Below are positions 34,982 through 47,310 of a stretch of 64,000 bases of DNA, piece by piece. A model generated the notes under the pieces. It was not told where the DNA came from and did no database searches. It worked only from the letters and a program-made list of their open reading frames with translations. Position numbers and translations under genes: made by a program. The stretch is taken from positions 1,054,001-1,118,000 of the forward strand of contig JAIUPT010000036.1 in NCBI GenBank assembly GCA_022315425.1, in the 5' to 3' direction. Source of the stretch: Pseudevernia furfuracea. Lineage: Eukaryota; Ascomycota; Lecanoromycetes; Lecanorales; Parmeliaceae. Numbering within the stretch: the stretch's first letter is position 1; each line of letters begins with the position of its first letter.

Positions 34982-36700
34982 TTATTCTTGCTTATAGACC
35001 TTTTCTGGAAAGTCTGGGGTGTAGTCCAGGTTTAGGAAGTCTTATCTTGACGGAAGTAGTCTGATAGTGAGCCGTAGACAAGTAGACGTGAATATTATAG
35101 GAGTTCGTGAAATCCCAAGGTGTGTGATGTGGATAGGAACTTGAAAGCGATGGTCCTCGAATGAACACGAAGGTTCAGCGGGATATGAACCAGCGGCGAG
35201 GTATGTTGGACAAGGGTTTGCACCTTGTGAGCGTGATAAGTATATTGGGGAGTCGTAATGTTGCTCTGGAATAGAATTTACAATAAGCGTTATCGAATAA
35301 ATGGCTCTGTGTTGCGTGAGTGAGGCATAAGTGTGCGATGAGGAATTGTACAATAAAGGGGCAGAAGTAAAACGCTCAAGGCATACCTTGCCTTTAGAAA
35401 ACGTCACATGCAAATTTTGATTTGGCAATGTAAGGTCTACGTCCGTCATCTCGGACTCCACAAGCTGCCGTCTCCATCCCCAACAAGCCGAGATGGGGTA
35501 CTTCGGCCGAAGGGCCTTAAAAATGTATTTGATGCGTCTAGTGTAAGCGTTGGATGAACTAGCAACTAAGTCAACTGCCATGATCTTTGTAACTGTAATC
35601 AAAGGACTACTTTGCTTGTCGCTTCATTTTACTGGTCACTCCCCGCGATATTGTCTCGCCTGACGGTCCGGCTCGCCCGAGACGCTGAGAGCGGTTCCTC
35701 CGTTGGGCGGCAAAATACCGGGGGATTGGACCACCGGGAGTCAAAGCTGGCAGCGGTGAAGGGGTTGAGGGAGACTCCTTCCCGATCGGCAATATCCCCC
35801 CTCTACCTGAACGAACAAGGTATCATCTGATGAGTTGACTGCTGATGATCTGTTGTGTAGACAGATGTCCGAGCGAAGATTGCGTGCCATTCGGCTTTTG
35901 AATCATTTTCTGGGAAATAAAGCTGCCCAGGGCCTTTGGTCGTTCTTAGTGTGAGGGATAAAGGAGTCTCTTTACTTAAAGCTGGCAATTTTGCTAAGAC
36001 GTGGTCAAGTGAGTTGGCTCGGGTTACCGCTGTACAACTACCAGCTAAGCCAATGCGCCTACCGGGTTCCTCCTTAATTTTTGAAAAGCCATCCTGCATT
36101 TTTCCTACTCGAAAAAGCCCCCCCTTTACTCGCTAAGATATTCATTCAAGTGACCGCTCATACTGGCTCTTCAGATCGGCTGATTCCAGGCTTCAATGCT
36201 GATGACGTCTTTTTGCTCAGTCGAGTAGAATCAAATACATCGTCCATCATCGAGCGTAGCTCAAAAGCGAAGGATGCATCCAGACTTGATTTCCGAAATT
36301 TCCATAGCTTTTGGGAAAAGCTAGCAACTTTGAGTCATTTGAATTGTGTTTAAGAAATGCAAGCCAACATGTTCCTCGGGTGAGATGCGTTCAATATCGG
36401 TCCAGATACCTCAAAGGTTTGACAAGCTACAGCCAGTGGAGTATTGGGACATGGACGCCCAGCCCACACGGCCGGCTCCGAGTTCTCCGACTGATTCACA
36501 GCCAACCAAGCATTGGCCTTTTGAAGAGCACAAGACACAGCCCCTCTTTACCCCAGCCCTATCTCATTATCACCTTCCATCTTCAGTCGTCCTAATTCCT
36601 TCTTAATCATTCGCCCGCTCTCGCTACTTGATAAAGCATTTCAACACGTACCCAATCAGCCATCCCCAACTTCTTCTCCCTAAATTCAATCCCTCAAGCC
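34982..36700. other. Intergenic region with an unrecognised minus-strand ORF
   Basis: About 1.7 kb. A minus-strand ORF with ATG at 35581, stop near 35042, runs into the area upstream of the NLR fragment. Its first 65 codons (MAVDLVASSSNAYTRRIKYI onward) could be an exon ending at a GTATGC donor near 35386, but no downstream partner was found. Otherwise nothing recognised. Confidence 0.35.
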
Positions 36701-37330
36701 ATGCAATCCACATGTACAATGTGCGACTCACCCAACGCCAAAACCTGCACCAGATGCCGCTCATCCGAATGCCGGCAAACCGACTGGCCACCCCACACCC
36801 TCCTCTACTTCCAATACGCACCCCACACAGGCCGACCCGACCCATCCCAGAAACGAGCAATTCTATTCCCCCGCAGACGAGACCAAACCCAAACTCATCC
36901 GGATCGAATGCGTATCCAAAGAAGACGAAACCTCCCCCGGCACCGCAGGGGAAAAAGAGGCCAAAGTAGAAGAGCACCCAGGCGGTAAACTCGACCCGTA
37001 CGACGCCTACCCAGATATAGGAAAACCCATCCAACGCAACATCATACGAGACGGAGATTCGGGCAAACGGCTTAGAAAGTCACCGTCCGCGTAACACACC
37101 CATCTTGATCAACGGGCCGGAAACCGAACAAACAGTAATCACCAAAGCCACCCACGGCGCGCCCGCCGCAGCACACACAGCCGGAAGGGACCGATCATGG
37201 CAGCTGAAAGAAACAGTGGCTTGGGCATGGATCCCCCCCAACGATACCTAGATTATCGGCATGGAGGATTTTTACCGCGATGTTGGTCGACCTACATCAT
37301 CTCGTTTACGGAAAAAGGAATCCATGCAGG
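36701..37330 (+). pseudogene. Broken MYND-type zinc-finger gene
   Basis: Starts MQSTCTMCDSPNAKTCTRC and continues SSECRQTDWPPHTLL, a MYND finger as in many fungal proteins. The usual YCS segment with a zinc ligand is missing, so the finger is incomplete. The next part, KRAILFP, continues in a different frame as ADETKPKLIRIECVSKEDE, then DPYDAYPDIGKPIQRNIIRD. Dropping one C from the CCCCC run at about 36869 would restore that join, which could be a real mutation or a sequence error. A second frame change near 37090 leads to RNTPILINGPETEQ, and a stop follows near 37250. The order matches fungal MYND proteins with a long C-terminal region of unknown role. Confidence 0.55.
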
Positions 37331-37462
37331 ATGAAATGGTGGAGACAGACGTGGGACGGGATTTACATTTGTGGCCGGAAGGCGGAAAGTCCGCCGCGCG
37401 GCGCCGTGAAAGATCGACTAATGGCATAGGTACTTAGGCGACCAGAGGACCCTGCCTACCTT

Positions 37463-37481
37463 ACCTACCTACCTACCTACC
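37463..37481. repeat. (CTAC)n microsatellite
   Basis: About five tetranucleotide units, seen directly. Confidence 0.8.
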
Positions 37482-37528
37482 TTTGGCGCCGAGCCCGTCC
37501 TCCGCCGTCGACCGTACCCAATGAACGA

Positions 37529-37575
37529 CCACCCCATCCCATCCCATCCCAATCCCATCCCACCCCATCCCCATC
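37529..37575. repeat. (CCCAT)n imperfect repeat
   Basis: Imperfect pentanucleotide CCCAT/CCCCAT units over about 47 bp. Confidence 0.75.
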
Positions 37576-38456
37576 TCCCACAACCCCATCGCCCCTCTAT
37601 CAACCACCCGTCGACAGACGCGTCTCCGTTCTCACGAGGAGGGAGATAGATAAACCCGCCCGGATTGGGCTTTTGGGGAAGACAAGACAACCACGACAGA
37701 CGAGATGACCCCCGTCTTACGGAAAAACAAACAACGTCCTCGCTAGCTTTTCCGGCAACCCTGGTTTCAGGATCCTGGCCGGTGAGTGAGTCGTGGGGGA
37801 TGGGGTGGCGGGACGGGGCAGGGCAGCGTGTTGTTGGTGGTGGTGGTGCCTGCGTAGCGGCGGTGGGGCTGGATGTGACGGAAGCGGCATGTGTGGAGGC
37901 TTTGAGCCGTTTCCGCCAGTTCGGGATGCGGCCGTTGTTTCGAGAATGGGTGGGGGGGGGGGGGGTGGGCTGGTGGAGATGACGAGGGCGGAGGTCGTGG
38001 GGTATATGACTCGAAGGGGTTTGGGGACTACTTTGCGGAGGTGCGAGCGAGGAGGATGGGGGAGGATGAGAGTGAGGGTGAGGGTTGGGAGACTGCGGGT
38101 GCACCGATTTAGGGGTCACATGGTTTGAAAAAAAACTCGGAGGTTCGGTTTGATCCGAGCATATGAGCAGATGGAAGATTCAAAACTGTTGCTAGAATGT
38201 AAACATTTCGGGACTGCTAGAAGAATCTCGCCTGCTGAGTCTACCGTGACCCGAGTATCTTGACGCCAGTATCGTGCGCATTTGTAGCATCATCGAGGTA
38301 TGGGGAATATACAAACATTGCTTGAACCTCATTTTCCAAATCTTGTAGCTCTAGCCTGCTCCTGATGACTTCCCGTGACGCAGCTATTTTTCTGACCTCT
38401 CTGGACATCCATATGCAGCGGTTGCCATGTTCTCGTTGCACGCGTGACAAATTCTC

Positions 38457-40920
38457 TTACCTGAAGCGAGCGGTGCAGCGGCCCATGACTTCGCCTTGGC
38501 AGACTAGCTCGGCGTTGAATTCCGAGCCGTCGAGGGCGAGAAGGATGTCAAAGTAGACACCTGTATGGGTAATCAGCATCGATATATATAATCGAGAAGG
38601 AAAGTATATGGGTTTAGGGATGACTTACGGTAGAAGGTTCCCTGTGGTGTGTCCATGCGCTCGAAATCTTTCTCGAGGTTCTTGCGCGAGAGGTCTGATG
38701 TGAGGGTCACAACTTCTTTTATGCCTGCTAGCAAGTCAATCAATGCGTCTAGCGAGAGCAAAATAGAGAGGGAAGACTTACGAGGATCCTTGGTATATTC
38801 CGGACAAACGTCTTCATCGCACGCATATAAAATATCCTCATACATCAGGGTCGCCCCCGGCGCCACTTGTCTGAAGAAGCTGACCTTCACTGGCTCTCCG
38901 ATCTTGACCCGTTGTCCCTTCTGCACGAAGATCTGCCGTGTATACTTGCATCGATCTTTGCCGTCCAAACTTGGTACACGGTATTGTTCAGGGTGATGAC
39001 CCTCTTTGAAGGGTTGTAGAGTCGCCATGAGATAGTGCCGGCGAGCTACACGGGAGGTGATGACACGCTCGGTGATACCGGCTGTGACAGCGCCTTTTAC
39101 AATGGCAGCGACGGAATCCATAGGGCGAACGACTTTGGCTTGGAACTGCGGGGGAACATGGAGCTTGATTTGTTGGAAGAGGTATTCGGAAGCACCGAAG
39201 CCGCCGACGACAAGGACATTCTAAAAGAGACCCTGTTAGGACAAGTCTTTCAGCGTGAGGTGTGCAAAGAGAGCTTACTTGAAGGATTCTGTTCTGAGCT
39301 TGGATGGCGATAATTTGGTTGCGGACTAGCTCCAATATACGGTTGACAACAGGCTCGAAACATTGCAGGATCTCTTCGTTTGTGAATGTCATGTAACCTT
39401 CTTCGATACCAGCTTCGGGGAATTCGGCTTCGATTCCAACATCAACAGCCCATTTTTGACCATTGTTGCGGAAGTCCGCTTTTATTCGGTTTTCGAAGTC
39501 CATGATACACTTCGCGTAGACCTTGCCGGCAGTCTTTGAACCATCAGGCAACTTCATCTTGCGGATCTTCGCTCGAAGGATATTGCTGAAGTTTCGATTT
39601 AGTGCTGTTGAACCGCACGAGTCTCCAGACCCGGCTGTACATTCTGCGACTGTGAAAGGCGTCTCTTCTTCAACCTCGTAAGCGATCAAGTCCACGGTGC
39701 CTCCTCCACAATCGACGATGAGAACAGCATCTCTGATCTTCAGATTGAGAAGGCCGGTCTTTGAACAGAACATCGCAGCTGCCTCGGGTTCTGTAATCAG
39801 GGTGAGCCTATTGTCGTTCTCGTCACGCAGGAAGCCAGCTTGTATGGCAGCAGCACGAGTCGCCGCCTTGCCAGCATCGTTCCAGATAGCAGGGACAGTA
39901 AGGAAGTATCGGATGTTGCGTTCTTCTCTGTTGAAGACTTCGCCCAAGGTCTTTTGCAGTTGGTTTCGCATGGCCTGCCGTAACTTAAAGAGATAATCTG
40001 CCGCAACATCGATCTCTGACTTCCCAGGGGGAAGAGGTGGGAGGTTGATTGGATCGATGTAGGTGTTTCCGGAAAGCATAAGCTGTAGCTTAAACCATTC
40101 AACCTTTTGCACACCTGGTTTTGGGTATCCAGTAGGAGCAAGCGCATCGGCTATGTCTGGGCCCCAGCCGACGACTTTTTGGTATTGGTCATAATAGAGC
40201 ACCGTGGGTATCTGCATCTGTCAGCGCCGAATTTAGCTGACCGATGGGAATTAGACCATACCTTTTGTTTGGTCTGATTCCCTGCACCAGGCCATTCTGT
40301 GATGATGTCTTCTTTCGCCTCGGTGTTAGTCGCAAACGCAAATGCGACTCCGGAGAAGGTGGTGCCCTGAAGACAGTCAGATGAGAGCGTAGGGTCAATC
40401 TCAAGGCTAAACTGCGTACAAAATCGATGCCAACGATGAGTTGCGCCTTGCTTCTTCCCGCACCTTCGACCTCGACCGCTTGTCCTCGACCGCCATACTG
40501 GCCCAGAGTGGGCTGAGGCGCACCCATGCTCTGGCCTTGACCGTATCCACCTCCATATCCTGGTGGTTGTGAAGCGCCTCCTAAGGCTGGATGGCCTTGG
40601 GGATATGCTCCTGTATTGATGGGAGGTGGATGATGTGCGACTTGCTGTTGAGGAGGCATGGGGCTTTGCGCTCTCGGAGCGTTGGGGTTGTATGTGTAAC
40701 TCGGAGGGCGGCCAAGCCCGTTCTGTGGGGGATTCATTGGGAGACTGGTGGTGGAGGATGTGCTGCCGGGGGGTGTATGAGCAATGAGGCCGTTGGTAGG
40801 CGCTGAGGGAGCAAGGGTCGTTGTGCTCGGCTGTTGAGGGAGAGGAACGTTGTTTCTAGAAGTTGTGCGCTTGGAACCAAAGCCGCCAAAACCTTTGAAT
40901 CGTGAATTCATCAAGTCCAT
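38457..40920 (-). CDS. Hsp70-like ATPase (HSP12A type)
   Basis: Divergent Hsp70/actin-fold ATPase, 725 residues. Six exons: 40920-40420, 40366-40262, 40211-39279, 39220-38782, 38724-38629 and 38560-38457. The introns are 50-68 bp. Phosphate-1 loop VGIDFGTTFSGVAFAF is split by the first intron; phosphate-2 reads IVDCGGGTVDLIAYE; the adenosine motif reads VLVVGGFGASEYLF. No canonical Hsp70 substrate-binding domain or EEVD end follows. This is as in HSP12A-like proteins, which are abundant in filamentous fungi and poorly understood. An N-terminal extension of about 160 residues is rich in Pro, Gly and Gln and likely disordered. ATGs at 40920 and 40911 are both possible starts. The acceptor of exon 5 is a tandem tagcag. 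The stop follows a GTAAGAG-like donor, so a further exon cannot be excluded. Confidence 0.9.
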
Positions 40921-43900
40921 ACAATGAAGGAGAATGGTAGTAATGGGAGGCAATGGGAAAAGGTTGCGAATAAAGAGAAGGCACAGTCAGATCTTTGTAG
41001 AGAGGGGGGGTGTTTTGGTAGTCGGGTACTTTTAGTGTAGAGAAGGCTGAGGTGGGATGAGGTCTGGATTTGAAGAACAAGGGAAAGGGAGACGGTTAAT
41101 CTGCACTAAATCTAGTTGACGGCTCACTAGATCACTATCTAACTAGCTCCATAAGGTGGGCGGTGCTTCCTCCCTCTCGAACCCGTTAATAGCAACCCCC
41201 AGTAGGCGGAGCTGTTGGAAACTGGCAGCGAAATCGCCTTAGCATCTTCCTTAAGGTGATGGTGAGACAGGGATTGAGGCTCTCAGTGTTGTCATATTGG
41301 TGGTGCTGATGATGATGGAATCCTGTACTGAAACTTAGTCTCCAGTCCTCCTTTGAGTAGAGCCTTGGAGATTAGGTAGGTATCAAGTCCTGATTACATG
41401 CCATCTATATCACCTTCAAGATGGCATTCGCTACGGCCAGACACGCGGCTGTCTGAAAGGACTTGGTGAATGACTTTGCCTCGAGGATATTGTCTTCGCT
41501 CTTATCTGTCAAGTGGCGGAAGGTCTGCATGCTTTCTCAACAGCATACCTGGCATTAATGCTTGCACGAATCCACAAAATACGTCAACCAAATGAACTAA
41601 GAGAACGTATCTGGATGTCACGCTGGAGATAACGCCGCTGCATTAACAAACATTTCGATCCCGGCAGATTACGTATTCCTTAATTCTTGGATTCCGAAGC
41701 TGGATCCACTGTCAAAATAGCTATGGTAGGACTGCAACCATCAATAGTATCTACATACCGATACTTATTTCAAATTCTTGCCATTACTGCCAAAGAAAGA
41801 CACGTTCAGCAAAATTAACGACTAGTCATCAACACTGTTGGCTTGGCGGATGCAGGCACGCCGGATTAACGAAGCTTTCTCGTATACATGCGGATGAAGC
41901 GAGGAGCCCCTACTGGAATTAGCCGACGTGGGCGCCATACTTCCACAATTCATGGAAAATGGCTAGGTTCTTTTTGTAGTGGGCCAACGATACGTCGATG
42001 ACCAAAGCACGGATCCACGGGGTTGTCTTGCATGTTACTGGAAAGAGAGTGATGACCGTGAAACACACTGTCAACCCTATGTCTGCAGCAGCTACCTAAG
42101 AAGACCCACTCATAACATGTCAAAGCCTACTCCCTGTTAAAGACGCCCTAGGCGCAGGTGACAGATCCCTTTAGCGCCAAAATCATCTGATTTTTTTGGA
42201 TGTCGATTGGCTCCAACGCTATAGGAGTCTTCGCACGGTGACCCTTCCTCTGGAGCTTTCTCCTTGTCTAATCTAAGTCTTGCCATAACGAGCGATCTTG
42301 AGCATCTTCAAGTATTTCTCCGTGTTGCATATCCAGGTCGATGTAGTCGAGGTTCTTGCCAGAGAGCGTGTAAACTCTCAACCATTGGCCAGTTCATATG
42401 GCATGTCATCCCTGTTCAGTATCCATTTGTTGCGCCACCAGATGAAAACTGGTACCTCCAATTCCGAACGGTTCACTTCAGGAGAAATGAAAGAGTGAGT
42501 TGCCGATGAAGTAATTAAAGCGCAGTAAGAAAAAGTCAACCCTTCTCTCATTGAAAATATTCAGTTGGAGTCACTTATCACAGAAGGCGTAAGGTACTTG
42601 AGAAGTGGCCCGTGGGTATTCGAAAAGCATGTGCAAACAGACAATGACTTATTTAGCCTCGATTGTTTCGGTGGCTAAGAGAGTGGTAAAAGCTAGGCTA
42701 TCATGAAAGTTATCGTTCAATGCCTAGCTTCTCGTCGATCCAGTTGATTGAGGAGAAGCCCGGGATCTGGCCGGCATTCGAAGTCGATATTCTGAAGAGA
42801 CACGAGCAAACAGATTAGAGCAGCACTGAACAACCCCGGAATGCCAGCTCCAAGTATCAACATTGAGGAAGGAGAGTTCTCATTTGAGTAGAAGGAAACG
42901 GATACTAGGTTCTTCAGACGGCAGTTGGCGGCCGCAAAAGTTGAAAGCTTGGTAGGCCCGACCATCGCAGGCCTTCGCTGCGGCCGAGCTCGAGCTAACG
43001 TACCTCAGGGTCTCCACCTATCATCAAAGAGTGAGGTGGGAATCAATATGACCAAAGACGGCAGAACGTTCATGGCACGGCCCAACGAGCCTGAGGCAGA
43101 GCGCAAGATAGCAGCCCACCGCTCCTTGCATTGGCAGCGCGAGTCAGAGATTGAAAGACATCCTGGGCAAGGAAGTAAATTACATATATTAAATAAAATA
43201 AAAGATACTGGCTGAACTCGTCACCTGCCAAGAGACTCTTTCAGAAACAAGTTGAGGACAGGAAATTACACTTGGATGACAATAGCCTTCAGAAATCGAT
43301 ACCATCCCGTTCACATGATTGCGCGGATATGGTCGAGTCAGTTGGGGTTTAATTCGACAAGAGAGGAAGAACAGAAATCGTCGAATGGTCGATCATGCTA
43401 AGCGAGGTCTCGTGGCTCGACGAAGCCCCTGCCCAATTGTGAAAGGAGAGTCTGCTGAAGGGTCTGTCCATGAGCAACGAAAAAGCAACTTACAAGAGCC
43501 AATTAGAAGAACACTAAATATACGCCACCCCAATGATAAGTATCAGGCTCTATGGCTCTCAGCCTCACAAGCTGTCTAGTGGATATTGAATACCAAAGTC
43601 GAGTACCTTCTCAGACCAATTAAGAGTTTCGACAGGTAATGTGTACCTGAAGAGTAACGGACAGAGAGAAAGAATGAGGCGAACTCGAACGCATTACCAC
43701 ACATCCGGATGACAATATGTGCGATACATAGTCACTACAGTCTTCTTCACGAAATCCGGGAACGAACGCCTTGCCAGTACGAAAGAAAGCGAGTTCCGAA
43801 CCGTGTTGAGTCCTGTGAGATACATACCTACACAAGAGACTCGTTCATGCTCAAGGTCAAGCAGTGCCAAAGTACTACCTACCTATAGATCCAACACTCG

Positions 43901-44044
43901 ATTCGCTTTTGAGAATACATACTAATCTTCGTACTATCAGGGGGCAAAGCCTGCCACCTCTCACCTCACACCGCTTCGGAGCCGCTAAATTCGAAAAGTC
44001 TTCATGAGTCATGGTTTGGCAACGGTAAATTACAAAGGAGCAAT

Positions 44045-44066
44045 GCATGTATGTATGTATGTATGC
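44045..44066. repeat. (ATGT)n microsatellite
   Basis: About five tetranucleotide units. Confidence 0.8.
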
Positions 44067-44122
44067 AGGTCATTCATTTATTAGTATCCAAGTTGATGCC
44101 GCTGAATCAAAGCGCGTAACTA

Positions 44123-44176
44123 ACCTACCTACCTACCTACCTACAGTATTCTTTTGTCATACCTACATACATACAT
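44123..44176. repeat. (CTAC)n and (CATA)n microsatellites
   Basis: A CTAC run at 44123-44144 and a short CATA run at about 44162-44176. Confidence 0.75.
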
Positions 44177-44624
44177 CCTCATCTCCTTTTTTTTGCGGAG
44201 CGAGGTTGGAAAACGAATGACAAATCGACAAAATGGGCAAATTGGCAATAGCGTCAACGTTATGCAGCCTTTTCTCTTTTGGCGCCAAAGTTTGTGCTTC
44301 TGGTTTTCGGGATTTCTGGCGACGCAGGGGTAAAAAGTCAAAGCGTACATACATAACGTGAGAAATGGGCAGGGCGGAGATGATGCGCTATGTATGGTCT
44401 GCTGCTTGATAATTACTTTCAGGTACTTTTATCTAGTCGGGGGCTGACCATTTCATTTGAGTGCACGGAAGCGTGGAGTATGATCGAAGGAGCATTAATT
44501 GACGGAGACGCAGAATGTGTGTCATTTCCAACCCGTTTGCCGATTCCATCATTATGTGTGTGGTTGGAGCGGTTTTTCGAAGATTAGAATTAAATTTTCG
44601 GTAAATGCCAAAATACACACCCCC

Positions 44625-44651
44625 TCATCTCATCTCATCTCGTCTCGTCTC
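44625..44651. repeat. (CATCT)n microsatellite
   Basis: About five pentanucleotide CATCT/CGTCT units, in the 3' flank of the Rds1-like gene. Confidence 0.75.
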
Positions 44652-44845
44652 AACCCGTGAGCAAAAAACATCCTAATTATGTATGTACAATAAATAGAAC
44701 GCCATCGTCCTTTTTCGGATTAGATTGGGTTTGATTTGATCTCTCTCCACACCACCACCAGCACGCAATGCACTACTTTCCTCCCCCTCTCCCCCTCCCT
44801 CATCCCCTGCATAATCAAATCCACTCATCACCCCCACTCAACCGC

Positions 44846-46019
44846 TTACAAAGGACCAACCTCAAACGCAGCAGGGCCAGCAGCAACGGTGTCGTCGGTG
44901 ACGGTGGTGTTGCAGCCGGTCAGGACAACGTAGCTCTGGCCGGAGATGGGTGCGGTGCCGTTCGGTGCGGTCGGGACGGTCAGGGTGAAGCCTCCGTCGA
45001 CTGCCGTTGCGCTGCGGGGGGGAAAAAAAATCAGATCCCCGGAGGCGATGAATGAATGTCTGGAACGAAGGGAAAGTTAACTTACGGAGTGAAGACCGAG
45101 CCGGTAACGGTGATGAAGGCAGCGTAGATTGGCGATTTCCCGTCCGCGGCGGTGACGACGGAACCGGGGGTCAAGAGGGTGATTTTGGAGCCGGCGGTGA
45201 TGTTGCCGTTGCTGGGCGAGGAAACGAGCATGGGGAAAGCCTGTGGAAAGATTCGCGTTAATTCGTCATCTTGGCGGCTTTGAGTTTTTTTTTGAGGGGG
45301 GGGGGGGTGGGAAGTATTTTTTTTATTTACCTTGACTGGGAGAGTTGGGTTGCTGGATGGGCAGGACACGATGAAGGGAGCAGCGAGGGTGTACACCTCG
45401 TCCAGAGTCAAGGGCACGTCGAATGGAGATGGGAATGGGCTCTCCTTGAGCGAAGCACGGAGATAGGATGAGTGGCGGGACTCCACGGTCAAGATGGACC
45501 CGGCTGCGGTCAGGTAGGCTGCACTCATGATGTCTGCGGCAGCGCCCAAGTAGGCGCTGACGCCCACGCCCTCGAGGATGGAGGCGGTCATGACGAAGCT
45601 CATGGGATCGGTGACGCCGAAGTCGTACGTGCAGGCAGCCACTGGGGTTGCGCCAGCCTTGGTGAGAGCAGCGGTCAAGAAACTGACGTGCGTGGTTTCG
45701 TCGGAGGAGACTTCCTTCAGGTTGGCGTAGAAAGTCGAGTCGAAGCCAGCCTTTGCGAAATCGGATTCGGAAAAGTTCTTGAGGCCTTCTTGGTAGAAAG
45801 TGTCTTCGAGATGCTCGAGGGTAAGAGCATAGTTGAGGATATCGGCGTCGGTTATCGTTGGGGCGGTTTGGCGGACCTTCTTCAAGAAGGAGCCACTGTT
45901 CAGAGCATCAGAGAGCTGTTCTTCGAGAAGAACAAGACGTATTCCGCGACTCACGTTTGGGCAACAGGGCTGGCAGCAGCGACAGCAGCGAAAGCTGCAA
46001 CGAGGAATGTGGCCTTCAT
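44846..46019 (-). CDS. Rds1-like secreted ferritin-fold protein
   Basis: Secreted protein of the fungal Rds1/desiccation-related ferritin-like family, 316 residues. Four exons: 46019-45955, 45895-45331, 45240-45086 and 45011-44846. Introns are 59, 90 and 74 bp, all in phase. A clear signal peptide, MKATFLVAAFAAVAAASPVA, opens the protein. The ferritin-like four-helix region has DADILNYALTLEHLEDTFYQEGL and SSDETTHVSFLTAALTKAG, carrying the Glu/His residues that bind metal in ferritins. The C-terminal half (about residue 218 onward) is beta-rich with many Thr/Val. Family members are induced by stress or starvation in fission yeast; the biochemical role is not settled. Longer upstream reading frames exist but lack the signal peptide, so the ATG at 46019 was chosen. 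Confidence 0.9.
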
Positions 46020-46933
46020 AATTTTTGATTATGCGATTGAGGGTGCTGGTGTTGGGGGAAGAGAGAAATTGTAAAGAGAATGACTTGTATAAAGGTTCCT
46101 GGAGGGGAGAATAGAAAGTTGAAGGTGTAGACAAAGGAAAAGGGAGGGGAAAGTGGGGAGAAGAGAGAATATTTGGAGGGAGCTAATTTCCACGAAAGCA
46201 GCGTCGCGCTCCAAGCGACCTAATAAACACATGATGAGTCGGAATGTCGGTATTCTCAACAGTATGAGATGAGGAGAAAAATGATAGGGCTAAAAATGAA
46301 GTATCTAACGCTTCTTGCGCCCTTAAACTGTATGGGGTGAGCTGCATCCGGTGGCCGTCCTTTGTCTAACTTGAAATAGTATAGAGCGTCATTTCCCCAG
46401 ACATTCCGGAAATCAACTTTCCCCTTTTAAGCGGCACGGTTAAGATACATGTTCCTCTTTCAGTTGGGATGTGTCAGGGTCCGACCACGTTTACAGTAAC
46501 TTTTCACGTCGATCAATTTCCACAACAACGGAAATTTGCTGAATGCATGAGGCATAAACAACCCATGTGAGACCTCATTTTAATCTGGTCTACCGTCCGC
46601 TGCATGCAGTAGTCTCGAAACACCGCTACTGTAACCCTGATCCTGCACGCGGTCCAAAAGCTCGCTCTGTTTTCATTCCGATGTGATCCCAAATCTCAAA
46701 ATCAAATCTGCCCTGCAAGACCGTTAGTTTTTCCCGTGGACCTGCATCGGCTTACCTTTCTCCCTCTTCCCTTCTCTTTTCCTCTCTTCTCTTCGCATTC
46801 ATCCTTCCCCTCCTCTTCCTCCACAGAGTCTGGGTAACACCAAGTCAATCTTTTCATCCTTTCTGTCATACCAACGCTCTTTCTACCACCGCTGCCACCC
46901 AAACGTTTTCCCTTCAACACACCTATAAGCACC
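46020..46933. promoter_or_regulatory. Bidirectional promoter region
   Basis: This is 914 bp between the divergent starts of the Rds1-like gene and the small GPI-type gene. A C/T-rich tract at about 46745-46815 lies upstream of the right-hand gene, a common feature of strong fungal promoters. No gene. Confidence 0.45.
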
Positions 46934-47310
46934 ATGAAGTTCTTCCTTGCTGCTCTTGCCCTGGTGGCTGTCGGCGCAAATGCGCAGGTAATTAGACCTC
47001 TGCTCGTCCCAGCAGCCTGTGAATTCCAGAGTATGGATTGACGAGTGCTCAGTCTCTCTCCACCGTCATGGCTCCTTGCGGAACCTCCTGCCCTTCACCT
47101 GCACCAGACAAAATGATCACTCGCAGCGCAATGCCCATGGAGACTTCACCTTGCCCATCTCTCATCGTGAGCAGTGTCGCGATGAATGCAACAAGCGGCG
47201 TGACCACCGGCTCTCCCACACCAACCCATTTCGCTGGAGGCGCCAACCACGTTACTGGATCACTTGGAGGGGTTGCTCTTGCTGCCGCGGCCCTTGCTTT
47301 CGCACTGTGA
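46934..47310 (+). CDS. Small secreted, probably GPI-anchored protein
   Basis: Predicted 103-residue protein from two exons (46934-46987 and 47053-47310) with a 65-bp intron placed exactly after the signal peptide MKFFLAALALVAVGANAQ. The mature part is rich in Ser, Thr and Pro with three Cys residues (APCGTSCPSP, SPCPS). The end is small residues (GGANHVTGSLGG) followed by a hydrophobic tail (VALAAAALAFAL) stopping at the last residue. That is the layout of a GPI attachment signal. Such short Ser/Thr-rich proteins decorate the cell wall or plasma membrane. No family name can be given. It is divergent from the Rds1-like gene. Confidence 0.72.

Larger units (their letters stand above)
37331..38456. 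other. Repeat-rich spacer
   Basis: About 1.1 kb between the MYND remnant and the Hsp70-like gene. A 216-codon minus-strand ORF (38119-37469) is low complexity (Pro/His/Ser, then Gly/Trp from the CCCAT repeat) and is rejected as a gene. Contains the repeats listed next. Confidence 0.5.
40921..44845. other. Long gene-poor region
   Basis: About 3.9 kb between the Hsp70-like start and the Rds1-like stop. Plus-strand ORFs at 42264-42509, 42925-43215 and 43319-43579 are short and unrecognised. Microsatellites are clustered at 44.0-44.65 kb. The first few hundred bases should include the Hsp70-like promoter. Confidence 0.5.

Noticed and set aside
35042..35581. 179-codon minus-strand ORF upstream of the NLR fragment
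   Set aside because: It has an ATG and a possible donor after 65 codons, but no partner exon or family. It is mentioned only within the intergenic entry.
37469..38119. 216-codon minus-strand ORF
   Set aside because: Composition is dictated by CCCAT and CTAC repeats and C-rich DNA (Pro/His/Ser, Gly/Trp). No domain, no start context, no splice partners.
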